This document shows, piece after piece, positions 1 to 8,327 of a DNA stretch of 40,562 bases. The DNA is from an uncultured Muribaculaceae bacterium. GTDB lineage: Bacteria; Bacteroidota; Bacteroidia; Bacteroidales; Muribaculaceae. The position numbers were made by a program, and so were the translations under genes. The stretch lies in the NCBI GenBank assembly GCA_910576775.1, contig CAJTJV010000028.1, forward strand, positions 1-40,562, in the 5' to 3' direction. Numbering within the stretch: position 1 is the stretch's first letter; every line of letters starts with the position of its first letter. The notes beneath the pieces are model-generated. The model searched no databases. It worked only from the letters and a program-made list of their open reading frames with translations, and was not told the DNA's origin.

Positions 1-193
1 CGTCAAACTCTATGCCTGATTTTTAACACTTGGACCTATCTGTTTTTAGCATATGCACCGGGTTTTCGGCTTGAGCCACTTTTTCCACGTTATACACAAA
101 CAATATGGATTTTTGTCAGGCAAAACGCCTCCAAACCCACCTTCAATGTTAAAAGGACGGGGCGAACTCAGATAAAAAAATTGTTGTATTGTA

Positions 194-1069
194 CTACGCC
201 TTAACGGCGGCATCGCGATCGAGTGCGAGTTGCGCTGCAAGTTCTCCGATGGATTCGAAACGACGTTCGTCGCGTAGACGAGAGATCATCTGCACATCTA
301 AAACACGGCCATAAAGGTCGCCATCAAAATCAAGAATATGTACTTCAAATGTACGTTCGTCACCTCCGACAGTAGGACGTTTGCCAATATTAGCCATTCC
401 GCGCAACCTGCTGCCGTCGAGTATGACATCCACTGCATATACACCGTCAGACGGCAATAACTGATCAGGTTCGGAAGGTTCAATATTTGCGGTAGGAAAA
501 CCGAACGTTCTACCAAGACGCCGGCCACCGACAACAGCACCCTCAACCGTAAAATTATGTCCGAGTAGCGCATTCGCTTTTTCAATATCGCCTCTGCATA
601 CGGCATCACGTATCGCAGAACTACTCACAGCCACATCAGGATAAGGTGGAGCTATTATAACGGGAAAAGTGGAGCCGAGAAGATCAGCGCCTGTACATCG
701 ATCGCTTCCTATATGATTATCATAACCCATCAACAAAGCCTTGACTCCGTAATCGCGACTTATTGTTTCGAGAAATTCGGCGGCAGTCATCTTCAGACCG
801 ACAGCGTCAAGGCCGAGCACATCCGTATCAATACCGAAAGTATCTTTTATATAGCTGCAACGCTGCTCTACTCCGCCAAGCAGTCTCGGCGCCAAGTCCG
901 GATTTAGAATGCTCAGTGGATGATGCGCAAAAGTAAGTGCCAACGGACGCATACCGGCACGAGAGGCTTCACATGCAAGAGTACGCAACAGAAAGGCATG
1001 ACCGCGATGAACACCGTCGAACATTCCGACAGCAGCCATAACGGCCTGTTGTCCCTTGCCGGCAAGCAT
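194..1069 (-). CDS. ribF: Bifunctional riboflavin kinase / FAD synthetase
   Basis: Converts riboflavin to FMN and then FAD in the cytosol. The N-terminal FAD synthetase half carries the nucleotidyltransferase loop GMFDGVHRGH (about residues 16-25; most homologues have GNFDGVHRGH) and VSSSAIR near residue 148. The C-terminal riboflavin kinase half has GRTFGFPTANI near residues 184-194. At 291 residues it is slightly shorter than the usual 305-315, and the protein begins almost at the first motif, so an upstream start overlapping the HAD gene cannot be excluded. It lies 3 bases downstream of the HAD phosphatase stop codon and is probably co-transcribed with it. Both halves are recognisable, so the call is firm. 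Confidence 0.95.
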   Translation of the reverse strand: MLAGKGQQAVMAAVGMFDGVHRGHAFLLRTLACEASRAGMRPLALTFAHHPLSILNPDLAPRLLGGVEQRCSYIKDTFGIDTDVLGLDAVGLKMTAAEFLETISRDYGVKALLMGYDNHIGSDRCTGADLLGSTFPVIIAPPYPDVAVSSSAIRDAVCRGDIEKANALLGHNFTVEGAVVGGRRLGRTFGFPTANIEPSEPDQLLPSDGVYAVDVILDGSRLRGMANIGKRPTVGGDERTFEVHILDFDGDLYGRVLDVQMISRLRDERRFESIGELAAQLALDRDAAVKA

Positions 1070-1072
1070 GGT

Positions 1073-1690
1073 TCAATTCTTTTCGGGGATATAGTCGATG
1101 AACTCCGTTCCGGGCTTTACCTCTACAGCCTGGAAGCCGAATTCTACAGCCGCCTTCACATTTACCTGTGAATCATCAAGAAAGAGTGTTTCAGAAGGCT
1201 CGATACCCAGATTCTCCACCACTGCACGGAAGATTCGCGGATCGGGTTTGCATGCGCGGGCTTCGAAAGATGTCACCATACCGTCAAAATAGTCCTCACG
1301 GCGAAGGCCTTCCTTCCCGAATTCGTTGGCGAGCATGCCGCGCCACATGATAGGATTGGTATTACTCAGCAGATAGATGCCATACCCCTTGCAACGAAGC
1401 TTGCGTAGCTTTTCAAGGCGATGGACAGGTATTCCGACGATAAACTGCTGAAAGGCTGTATCAATCTGATAGTCGGTAACTCCTACAGGGAGCTTTTCAC
1501 GCATAAAACGGTGAAACTCATCCACTCCTACAGAACCGTCTTCAATCTTGAGGAAAATACCACTCTGACTGTACTCGCCGAAATAACTGTCGGCATCGGG
1601 CAGACCGAGTTTTGTAAAGGCATCGACGCACCGCTGACGTTCTATATCAACGATAACACCCCCAAGGTCGAAAAGCAGATTGCGTATCAT
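1073..1690 (-). CDS. HAD-family phosphatase
   Basis: Haloacid dehalogenase-superfamily hydrolase of 205 residues. Motif I is DLGGVIVD near the N-terminus (nucleophile Asp8), motif II is LLSNTN, motif III is the Lys in CKPDPRIF, and motif IV is LFLDDSQVN with two acidic residues. The layout matches the YihX-like subgroup, which often acts on sugar phosphates; in an operon with ribF it could instead dephosphorylate a flavin precursor, but that is only inference from position. It sits just downstream of the tRNA-Glu terminator, so it must have its own promoter; I did not find a convincing one. The substrate cannot be told from sequence. Confidence 0.88.
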   Translation of the reverse strand: MIRNLLFDLGGVIVDIERQRCVDAFTKLGLPDADSYFGEYSQSGIFLKIEDGSVGVDEFHRFMREKLPVGVTDYQIDTAFQQFIVGIPVHRLEKLRKLRCKGYGIYLLSNTNPIMWRGMLANEFGKEGLRREDYFDGMVTSFEARACKPDPRIFRAVVENLGIEPSETLFLDDSQVNVKAAVEFGFQAVEVKPGTEFIDYIPEKN

Positions 1691-1722
1691 GGGAATTACT
1701 GAATTTTGTTAAACCGAGCAAT

Positions 1723-1755
1723 AAAAAAAGCTCCAATCAAAAACTGACGGGAGCC
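1723..1755 (-). terminator. Intrinsic terminator after tRNA-Glu copy 2
   Basis: Read on the minus strand, GCTCC and GGAGC form a stem around a 15-base loop and are followed by seven T residues. It would end the tRNA-Glu/rpsT/tRNA-Glu transcript before the HAD gene. Confidence 0.65.
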
Positions 1756-1761
1756 GCTCTG

Positions 1762-1833
1762 TAGCCCATAGCGGAATCGAACCGCTCTTTCAAGAATGAA
1801 AATCTTGCGTCCTAACCGATAGACGAATGGGCC
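1762..1833 (-). tRNA. tRNA-Glu (UUC), copy 2
   Basis: A 72-base cloverleaf on the minus strand. The acceptor stem GGCCCAT pairs with ATGGGCT (with a G1-U72 wobble) and the discriminator is A. The anticodon stem CAAGA/TCTTG encloses the loop TTTTCAT, giving anticodon TTC, and the T arm AGCGG/CCGCT encloses TTCGATT. The 3' CCA is not encoded. It is identical to the copy at 2172-2243 and lies downstream of rpsT. Confidence 0.96.
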
Positions 1834-1878
1834 ATAAGGGTCGGCCGAGATTCGGCCTTCCAAAGCTTTTAACCAGCC

Positions 1879-2136
1879 TTAGGCTGCAAGCTTAGCGATG
1901 TGCTTAGCGAGCTTGCTCTTGAGGTTCGCTGCTTTGTTTTTGGATATGGTGTTCTTTGCGGCGAGACGGTCGAGCATGGCGCTAACTTCACGGAAGCGAG
2001 CCTCAGCAGCTGCCTTGTCAGTCATCTTACGAAGGTTGCGGACGGCTGTACGGGCTGTTTTGGCATAGAAGCGATTGCGCAGGCGGCGGCTTGCTGTCTG
2101 ACGGATGCGCTTTTTGGATGAATCGTGATTTGCCAT
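1879..2136 (-). CDS. rpsT: 30S ribosomal protein S20
   Basis: S20 of 85 residues, the normal size, binding 16S rRNA in the small subunit. The protein opens with MANHDSSKKRIRQTASRR, a typical S20 N-terminus, and is rich in Lys, Arg and Ala throughout. It lies between two identical tRNA-Glu genes, 35 bases after the upstream one. No separate promoter is visible in that gap, so it is probably carried on one transcript with both tRNAs and released by tRNA processing. Confidence 0.97.
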   Translation of the reverse strand: MANHDSSKKRIRQTASRRLRNRFYAKTARTAVRNLRKMTDKAAAEARFREVSAMLDRLAAKNTISKNKAANLKSKLAKHIAKLAA

Positions 2137-2171
2137 TTCTGTGTGGTTTCTTTTGTTATTTTTTTGATTGG

Positions 2172-2243
2172 TAGCCCATAGCGGAATCGAACCGCTCTTT
2201 CAAGAATGAAAATCTTGCGTCCTAACCGATAGACGAATGGGCC
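2172..2243 (-). tRNA. tRNA-Glu (UUC), copy 1
   Basis: A 72-base cloverleaf identical in all positions to the copy at 1762-1833, with anticodon TTC and no encoded CCA. It is the first gene of the tRNA-rpsT-tRNA unit and starts about 12 bases after the predicted transcription start. Confidence 0.96.
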
Positions 2244-2261
2244 TAACGCGATTTGCGACTG

Positions 2262-2291
2262 CAAATTTAGACATTATTTCATTAACTGCAA
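2262..2291 (-). promoter_or_regulatory. Promoter of the tRNA-Glu/rpsT unit
   Basis: On the minus strand there is TTG, a 19-base spacer and TAAATTTG, matching the Bacteroidetes housekeeping promoter (-33 TTG, -7 TAnnTTTG). The -7 box overlaps an inverted repeat ATTTGC-GACT-GCAAAT at 2251-2266. Confidence 0.75.
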
Positions 2292-2349
2292 AAGATTGCG
2301 GCCGCCAAATCAATTTATTAACATATTTTTACAATTTCACCAAACGATT

Positions 2350-3384
2350 TCATAACAGACTAATACCGGCTTCGCGACATAAGCGAACCTGCTCCAATGG
2401 CCATATAGAAGACTGGACTTCGCCGATATGGGCTTTCTGCAGAAGGAACATACACAGACGGCTCTGCCCTATTCCTCCGCCAATCGATAACGGAAGTTCG
2501 CCGGCAAGCAACGAACGGTGGAATGGCAACTCCGCCCTCTCCATACAGTTGCGCTGCCGGAGTTGCGCTGTCAATGACTCAGGACTAACCCTGATTCCCA
2601 TGGACGACAACTCGAACGGAATCCCAAGTACCGGATTCCAGAATATGAGATCGCCGTTCAACCCTCTGTAGCCTTCCTCGTTCATGGTAATCCAGTCGTC
2701 GTAATCGGGAGCACGGCCGTCGTGAGGCTTTCCGTCGCTAAGCGGTCCCCCAATACCGATAATGAATATTGCACCATATTTTCTGGCCGCCTCGCGTTCG
2801 CGCTCTGCCGGAGAAAGCCCGGGATAGTCATGCAAAAGCTGCTCTGCATGGATAAATTTAAGGGTTTCAGGCAAAACGGGTGTTATATGCGGGAACTGCC
2901 GGTAAATACGATGCTCCACCTCTCGTACAATATCATATATCTTCGTTACCGTTGATTTCAGATAGGCAAGAGTACGATCGGACGATGTTATTGTCTTTTC
3001 CCAATCCCATTGATCCACATACAGAGAATGATTGTTATCAAGATCCTCAAAAGTGCGGATTGCATTCATATCCGTGTATAGCCCATAACCGGGAGCTATT
3101 CCATATGCGCCGAGTTTATATCGCTTCCATTTCGCCAGTGAATGCACCACTTCGGCCTTCGCACCACCCATGGCATCGATTTTAAAACTGACGGCATGTT
3201 CCACACCATTCAAATCGTCGTTAAGACCTGTTCCTGACAGCAGAAACAATGGAGCAGTAACTCTACGGAGATTGAGATTGATACCGAGAAGAGTCTGAAA
3301 ATCTTCCTTTATGGTTTTTATAACCATCTCGGTAGTTTCAGGGAGCAATTTTTGCTTATATTGTGCAGGAACAATCAGAGACAT
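2350..3384 (-). CDS. asnA: Aspartate--ammonia ligase (asparagine synthetase A)
   Basis: Makes asparagine from aspartate, ammonia and ATP through an aspartyl-adenylate; it has the class II aminoacyl-tRNA synthetase fold. Family landmarks are the N-terminal QTLLGINLNLRRVTAPLF region, VDQWDWEK in the middle, and the C-terminal LSIGGGIGQSRLCM block that lines the ATP site. I chose the ATG giving MSLIVPAQYKQ (344 residues; family about 330-345). The reading frame could extend 16 codons upstream, but that part covers the -7 promoter box. No asparagine-responsive operator was recognised. Confidence 0.96.
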   Translation of the reverse strand: MSLIVPAQYKQKLLPETTEMVIKTIKEDFQTLLGINLNLRRVTAPLFLLSGTGLNDDLNGVEHAVSFKIDAMGGAKAEVVHSLAKWKRYKLGAYGIAPGYGLYTDMNAIRTFEDLDNNHSLYVDQWDWEKTITSSDRTLAYLKSTVTKIYDIVREVEHRIYRQFPHITPVLPETLKFIHAEQLLHDYPGLSPAEREREAARKYGAIFIIGIGGPLSDGKPHDGRAPDYDDWITMNEEGYRGLNGDLIFWNPVLGIPFELSSMGIRVSPESLTAQLRQRNCMERAELPFHRSLLAGELPLSIGGGIGQSRLCMFLLQKAHIGEVQSSIWPLEQVRLCREAGISLL

Positions 3385-3408
3385 AGTGCAGTTTGTTATT
3401 AATTTCGA

Positions 3409-3416
3409 CAAAGATA
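3409..3416 (-). promoter_or_regulatory. asnA -7 promoter element
   Basis: TATCTTTG on the minus strand fits the Bacteroidetes -7 consensus TAnnTTTG and lies 24 bases before the chosen asnA start. The -33 region is weak (TTA where TTG is expected), so activation or moderate strength is possible. Confidence 0.55.
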
Positions 3417-3518
3417 CAACAAATTGCCGCAATAAATAAAATACGACGCCAAATTTATTCGTCAGATTTAATAATCCGCATCAAATTGAACTTTCAACCA
3501 AGCTATTTCCGGATTACA

Positions 3519-3551
3519 TTTTAAAACCCTTCGAATTCGAGGGGTTTAAAA
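3519..3551 (-). terminator. Long imperfect palindrome after hutI, probable terminator
   Basis: A near-symmetric 33-base sequence: TTTTAAAACCC, then TTCGAATTCGA, then GGGGTTTAAAA, with one mismatch and one bulge. It lies 67 bases past the hutI stop and well upstream of asnA, so it most likely ends the hut operon transcript. The flanking A/T tracts are symmetrical and would work on either strand. Confidence 0.55.
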
Positions 3552-3617
3552 CCGCGATTACGTAATTGTGATGTTTGTGTTTTGAACTATGATTTTTGCC
3601 ATTGTTTCCGTTATAAC

Positions 3618-4832
3618 TCAGATTATGCGTTCGATATACGGTTCAGTATAAGCATATGGTATATAATCGAGAGATACACCCGGTTTGACAATTATCAGAC
3701 GGGCGTCGCGACCTACGGCTATCGCGCCACACCGGTCGCCAAGCTCCATTGCCGCCGCTCCGTTGATAGTTACCGCGGCAAGCGCCTCGTTAGGCAGAAG
3801 GCGCATCTGTATACAACCGAGAGCCATTACAAAACGCATATCGCCGGACGGAGAGGATCCCGGATTATAGTCACTGGCAAGTGCAAGAACAGCTCCGCTG
3901 TCGACGGCCTGACGAGCATTGCCATATGGCAAGCGCGAAAAAAACGACGCTCCGGGGAGCATGGTCGCAACAGTCTCGGAAGCCGCTAAAAGAGCAATCT
4001 CTTCCTCGCCGGTCTGCTCAAGATGATCAACAGAAACAGCACCACAGGCAACTCCGACCTGAACACCGCCGCTGATACCAAGCTCGTTAGCATGAATTTT
4101 AGGACGGAGTCCAAAAGGCGCCGCAGCTTCAAGTATGCGGCGAGTCTCTTCGGGAGTAAAGAATCCGGTGTCACAGAAGACGTCGACATATTCAGCTAAC
4201 CCGGTTTCTGCGATTGCAGGCAACATCTCAGCTATAAGCATATCCACGTATGCGCTCTGACGGCCTGTATATTCTCTCGCCACGGCGTGAGCACCGAGGA
4301 AGGTTATACGAACACGTGCGTTTATACTTTCGCGCAACCTGGCGGCGACACGCAGCATCTTCAGTTCATCGTCGGTATTAAGGCCATAACCCGTCTTAAC
4401 CTCGAAAGCTCCGGTACCACGGCTCATCATAAGGCGCGCGCGACCGAGAGCGGCTTCGAAAAGCTCGTCTTCGGAAATGTCATGCAGACGATCTGCGGAA
4501 TTGAGAATGCCCCCTCCACGGCGTGCGATATCTTCATAACTGAGCCCTTGAATCTTATCGACAAACTCGCCTTCACGACTGCCTGCATATATTATATGTG
4601 TGTGCGAATCGCAGAAAGCAGGAATAACAATACCTCTGCGGGCATCGATTATTTCCTCTCCGGGCATTGGCGACGGACATTCATCCATTTTGCCGAAACC
4701 GCTGATTATGCCGCCATCGGCGCGAAGCCATGCTCCCGGCATGCTGCCGAAAGCCGCCATATCTCCGCCCCGCAGACAGCGGACGCCTTCAGGCACAATG
4801 CCATGAAGACGTCCGATATTCGTTATAAGCAT
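3618..4832 (-). CDS. hutI: Imidazolonepropionase
   Basis: Hydrolyses 4-imidazolone-5-propanoate to N-formimino-glutamate, the third step of histidine degradation, in the cytosol. It is a 404-residue amidohydrolase-superfamily enzyme, as usual for the family. Metal-site and active-site signatures are SHTHIIYAGSRE near residue 75, KIHANELG, VDHLEQT and DYNPGSSPSGD. It is the last gene of the hut operon and overlaps the end of hutH by 10 bases, which suggests translational coupling. The formiminoglutamate it makes would be taken by the FtcD-FchA protein encoded first in the operon. Confidence 0.97.
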   Translation of the reverse strand: MLITNIGRLHGIVPEGVRCLRGGDMAAFGSMPGAWLRADGGIISGFGKMDECPSPMPGEEIIDARRGIVIPAFCDSHTHIIYAGSREGEFVDKIQGLSYEDIARRGGGILNSADRLHDISEDELFEAALGRARLMMSRGTGAFEVKTGYGLNTDDELKMLRVAARLRESINARVRITFLGAHAVAREYTGRQSAYVDMLIAEMLPAIAETGLAEYVDVFCDTGFFTPEETRRILEAAAPFGLRPKIHANELGISGGVQVGVACGAVSVDHLEQTGEEEIALLAASETVATMLPGASFFSRLPYGNARQAVDSGAVLALASDYNPGSSPSGDMRFVMALGCIQMRLLPNEALAAVTINGAAAMELGDRCGAIAVGRDARLIIVKPGVSLDYIPYAYTEPYIERII

Positions 4833-6316
4833 TTTTCCACAAATTTTTCGGCGCGTGCGAGCAAAGGTGTCATCACCGTATCAACATCGATAAATGGCAC
4901 CTGTTCACGGAAGAGAGCAAAAAGTGCCTCGTTGGCGGGGGAGGATTTGAGCGGACGACGGAAATCAAGAGCCTGGCAGGCCGCCATCAACTCTATGCCG
5001 AGTACGCGGTTGGTATTTGCGACCACACGCAACAGTTTGGTAGCCGAATTGGCACCCATCGAAACATGATCCTCCTGTCCCTGTGACGATGGTATTGAAT
5101 CGCAGCTTGCGGGCCAGCAAAGGCCTTTGCTCTGGCTTACAATGGCAGCTGCGGCATACTGCGTAATCATGAAGCCGCTGTTGAGACCCGGCTTGGCAAC
5201 GAGGAATGACGGAAGACCACGGGTACCACCGATAAGTTTGTAGATACGGCGCTCGCTGATATTTGACAGTTCGGTAAGTGCAAGGGCGAGATAGTCCATC
5301 GGCATTGCTATAGGCTCGCCGTGAAAATTGCCGGCCGAAACGATAATATCGGATTCGGGAAATATCGTAGGATTATCGGTAGGACTGCTTATTTCCTCGT
5401 TTATCACATTCTCAACAAATCGGATGGCGTCGAGAACGGCGCCGTGTACCTGAGGAATGCAACGGAAAGAATAAGGATCCTGCACATGTTCCTTCTTACG
5501 TGCTATAAGCTCACTGTCTTTTAGAATACTGCGAAAATCGGCAGCGACAGAAATCTGTCCTCCATGATTACGCACCACATTCACTTCTTCACCGAAAGGC
5601 TCGATGCGGCCGTCGAAAGCATCAAGCGAGATTGCACCGATGCGGTTGGCTGCATCAAGAAGCTGTTTCGACCGCTCCACACCCCAAACGGCGTGCGCCG
5701 ACATAAATTGCGTTCCGTTGAGCAGAGCGAGGCCTTCTTTTGACATAAGATGTACGGGCTCCCATCCTTTTTCGGCAAGGGCTTCGGCAGCCGGGCGCAC
5801 TTTTCCTTCATATTCCACTTCTCCGAGACCGAGCAGAGGCAGACAGAGGTTGGCAAGAGGAGCAAGGTCACCTGAAGCACCAAGAGAACCTTGGCTGTAG
5901 ACAATAGGGAGGACGTCGTGGTTAAAGAAATCGATAAGGCGCTCCACAGTTGCCACCTGTACTCCTGAATTGCCATAGCTGAGCGACTGCGCCTTCAAAA
6001 GCAGCATTGTCTTTACAATCTTGTTGTCAACACGCTCGCCCATACCGCAGGCGTGGCTCATCACAAGATTATTCTGAAGCTGAGACAGATCGTCGGCATT
6101 TATTGAGATATTGCACAGGGAACCGAATCCGGTCGTAATACCATAGAGCGGCTCCTTACATGCTTTTATCTTTTCGTCAAGGTATCGGCGACAGTCCGCG
6201 ATTCTTTTACGGGCTTCGTCACTGAGGACGAGCTTCTTATTTTGTTCCACAGCCTCGCAGACCTCACGAGTTGTGATAGAGCGAGGTTTTATCTCAAAAA
6301 CATTAATGTCGTTCAT
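4823..6316 (-). CDS. hutH: Histidine ammonia-lyase
   Basis: Deaminates histidine to urocanate, the first step of the pathway. The Ala147-Ser148-Gly149 triad inside GSLGASGDLAPLA forms the MIO electrophile, and YGITTGFG near residue 58 supplies the catalytic Tyr region; 497 residues is typical. I chose the ATG giving MNDINVFEIKP, which overlaps the hutU end by 14 bases; another in-frame ATG 12 codons upstream would extend the protein into hutU without adding family-like sequence. Together with the 10-base overlap with hutI it forms a tightly packed operon. Confidence 0.97.
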   Translation of the reverse strand: MNDINVFEIKPRSITTREVCEAVEQNKKLVLSDEARKRIADCRRYLDEKIKACKEPLYGITTGFGSLCNISINADDLSQLQNNLVMSHACGMGERVDNKIVKTMLLLKAQSLSYGNSGVQVATVERLIDFFNHDVLPIVYSQGSLGASGDLAPLANLCLPLLGLGEVEYEGKVRPAAEALAEKGWEPVHLMSKEGLALLNGTQFMSAHAVWGVERSKQLLDAANRIGAISLDAFDGRIEPFGEEVNVVRNHGGQISVAADFRSILKDSELIARKKEHVQDPYSFRCIPQVHGAVLDAIRFVENVINEEISSPTDNPTIFPESDIIVSAGNFHGEPIAMPMDYLALALTELSNISERRIYKLIGGTRGLPSFLVAKPGLNSGFMITQYAAAAIVSQSKGLCWPASCDSIPSSQGQEDHVSMGANSATKLLRVVANTNRVLGIELMAACQALDFRRPLKSSPANEALFALFREQVPFIDVDTVMTPLLARAEKFVEKCL

Positions 6317-8327
6317 GGCTAAGTGCTTGTTCAATAATTTCGGGTGATGCAAGGTTAGGAATAGTCACTTTAAGACCCGGAGTACGGTTCATCTCGCGGC
6401 GGATAGCATCCATGGCGCCTTTGTTACGAGCCCAACTGCGGCGTGCAATACCATTGTTTACGTCCCAGAGAAGCATGGACTTTATTCTTGCGGCAGCCTC
6501 GGGGGATCCGTCGATTACCATGCCGAAACCGCCGTTGATAACCTCGCCCCAGCCTACACCGCCTCCGTTATGGATAGAGACCCATGTAGCGCCTCGGAAA
6601 GCATCGCCGATGACGTTCTGCACGGCCATATCGGCAGTATATCGTGAGCCGTCGTAGATATTGGAGGTCTCACGATATGGCGAATCAGTGCCGCTGACAT
6701 CATGATGATCTCGACCGAGAACGATAGGCGCGGAAATTTCACCGGAAGCGATTGCTTCGTTGAAGGCAAGGGCTATTTTGGCGCGGCCCTCGGCATCGGC
6801 ATACAGAATTCGTGCCTGCGAGCCTACTACAAGGTGATTGCGGTCGGCCTCTTTTATCCAATGGATATTGTCATCAAGCTGGCCGCATATGTCTGCCGGA
6901 GCATCGCGCCGAATATCCTCCAGGACACGCGCCGCGATTGCATCGGTTTTTGCAAGGTCGTCATGCTTTCCTGATGTACATACCCAACGGAAGGGACCAA
7001 AACCGTAGTCGAAATAAAGCGGCCCCATGATATCCTCGACATAGGAGGGATAACGGAAACGGCCGTTTTCACCGGCAAGGTCGGCGCCGGCACGGCTTGC
7101 CTCAAGAAGGAATGCATTGCCATAATCAAAGAAATACATGCCTCGCGCTGTGAGTTTATTGATAGCGGCTACCTGACGACGCAGTGATTCTTTGACATAT
7201 TTCTTGAATTCCTCCGGATTGTCGGCCATCATGGCGTTGGCATCATCGAAACTCAGACCTACGGGATAATAACCGCCGGCCCATGGGTTATGCAACGACG
7301 TCTGGTCGGAACCAAGCTCTACATCCACACCTTCTTCAGCGAGACGTTCCCAAAGGTCGACTACATTACCCAGATAAGCCAAAGAGAGAGTTTTCTTCTC
7401 CTTGCGGGCTTCGGCGGCACGGGCAAGAAGATCGTCGAGCGATGTGTACACCTCGTCGACCCAACCCTGCGCGTGGCGTTTCTCCACGGCCTTGGGATTC
7501 ACCTCGGCAGTTATGCTTACCACACCGGCTATGTTTCCGGCCTTGGGCTGTGCGCCGCTCATACCGCCGAGACCGGATGTAACAAAAAGCATTCCGGCGA
7601 GTTTTCCATCCTTGGCATGCGAATGGCGGCGTCCGGCATTAAGAACGGTGATTGTGGTGCCGTGTACAATACCTTGCGGACCGATATACATATAAGAGCC
7701 TGCCGTCATCTGACCGTACTGGCTGACGCCAAGAGCATTGAAGCGTTCCCAATGATCCTGAGAGGAATAGTTGGGAATCACCATGCCGTTGGTTACAACC
7801 ACACGGGGAGCCCCGGGATGCGAAGGGAAAAGACCGAGTGGATGGCCGGAATACATTACGAGAGTCTGCTCGTCGGTCATCTCGCTCAGGTATTTCATCA
7901 CAAGCAGATACTGCGCCCAATTCTGGAACACGGCTCCACAGCCGCCATAAGTAATCAACTCATGCGGATGCTGTGCGACCGCCGGGTCAAGATTGTTCTG
8001 AATCATCAGCATTATAGCGGCAGCCTGACGCGACTTTGCCGGATAACTGTCGATGCTGCGGGCATACATGGGATAATCGGGGCGGTAACGGTACATATAG
8101 ATTCTACCGTAACGATGAAGCTCGTCGGCAAATTCAGGAGCGAGTACGGCATGCTGTTCGGCAGGGAAATACCTCAGGGCGTTTGCCAAGGCAAGACGTT
8201 CTTCCTCAGGGGTGAGAATCTTCTTGCGACGGGGAGCATGGTTCACCTCATTGTCATAAGGTTTCGCTGCGGGTATTTCCTCTGGTATGCCGCGAGATAT
8301 GGCTTGGCGGAATTCGTTGTCGGTCAT
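6303..8327 (-). CDS. hutU: Urocanate hydratase
   Basis: Adds water to urocanate to give imidazolonepropionate, using tightly bound NAD+. The 674-residue length is that of the longer Bacteroidetes form (proteobacterial HutU is about 555). Recognisable blocks are YGGCGAVFQNWAQYL, the NAD-binding VTSGLGGMSGAQPKA and, near the C-terminus, SIHNGGGVGWGE. The start codon overlaps the ftcD stop by one base. A long reading frame on the opposite strand (7290-8546) is only a shadow of this gene. Confidence 0.97.
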   Translation of the reverse strand: MTDNEFRQAISRGIPEEIPAAKPYDNEVNHAPRRKKILTPEEERLALANALRYFPAEQHAVLAPEFADELHRYGRIYMYRYRPDYPMYARSIDSYPAKSRQAAAIMLMIQNNLDPAVAQHPHELITYGGCGAVFQNWAQYLLVMKYLSEMTDEQTLVMYSGHPLGLFPSHPGAPRVVVTNGMVIPNYSSQDHWERFNALGVSQYGQMTAGSYMYIGPQGIVHGTTITVLNAGRRHSHAKDGKLAGMLFVTSGLGGMSGAQPKAGNIAGVVSITAEVNPKAVEKRHAQGWVDEVYTSLDDLLARAAEARKEKKTLSLAYLGNVVDLWERLAEEGVDVELGSDQTSLHNPWAGGYYPVGLSFDDANAMMADNPEEFKKYVKESLRRQVAAINKLTARGMYFFDYGNAFLLEASRAGADLAGENGRFRYPSYVEDIMGPLYFDYGFGPFRWVCTSGKHDDLAKTDAIAARVLEDIRRDAPADICGQLDDNIHWIKEADRNHLVVGSQARILYADAEGRAKIALAFNEAIASGEISAPIVLGRDHHDVSGTDSPYRETSNIYDGSRYTADMAVQNVIGDAFRGATWVSIHNGGGVGWGEVINGGFGMVIDGSPEAAARIKSMLLWDVNNGIARRSWARNKGAMDAIRREMNRTPGLKVTIPNLASPEIIEQALSHERH

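Noticed and set aside
1762..2243. Direct repeat of about 73 bases read as attachment sites of an inserted element
   Set aside because: The repeats are simply two intact tRNA-Glu genes around rpsT; no integrase or foreign DNA lies between.
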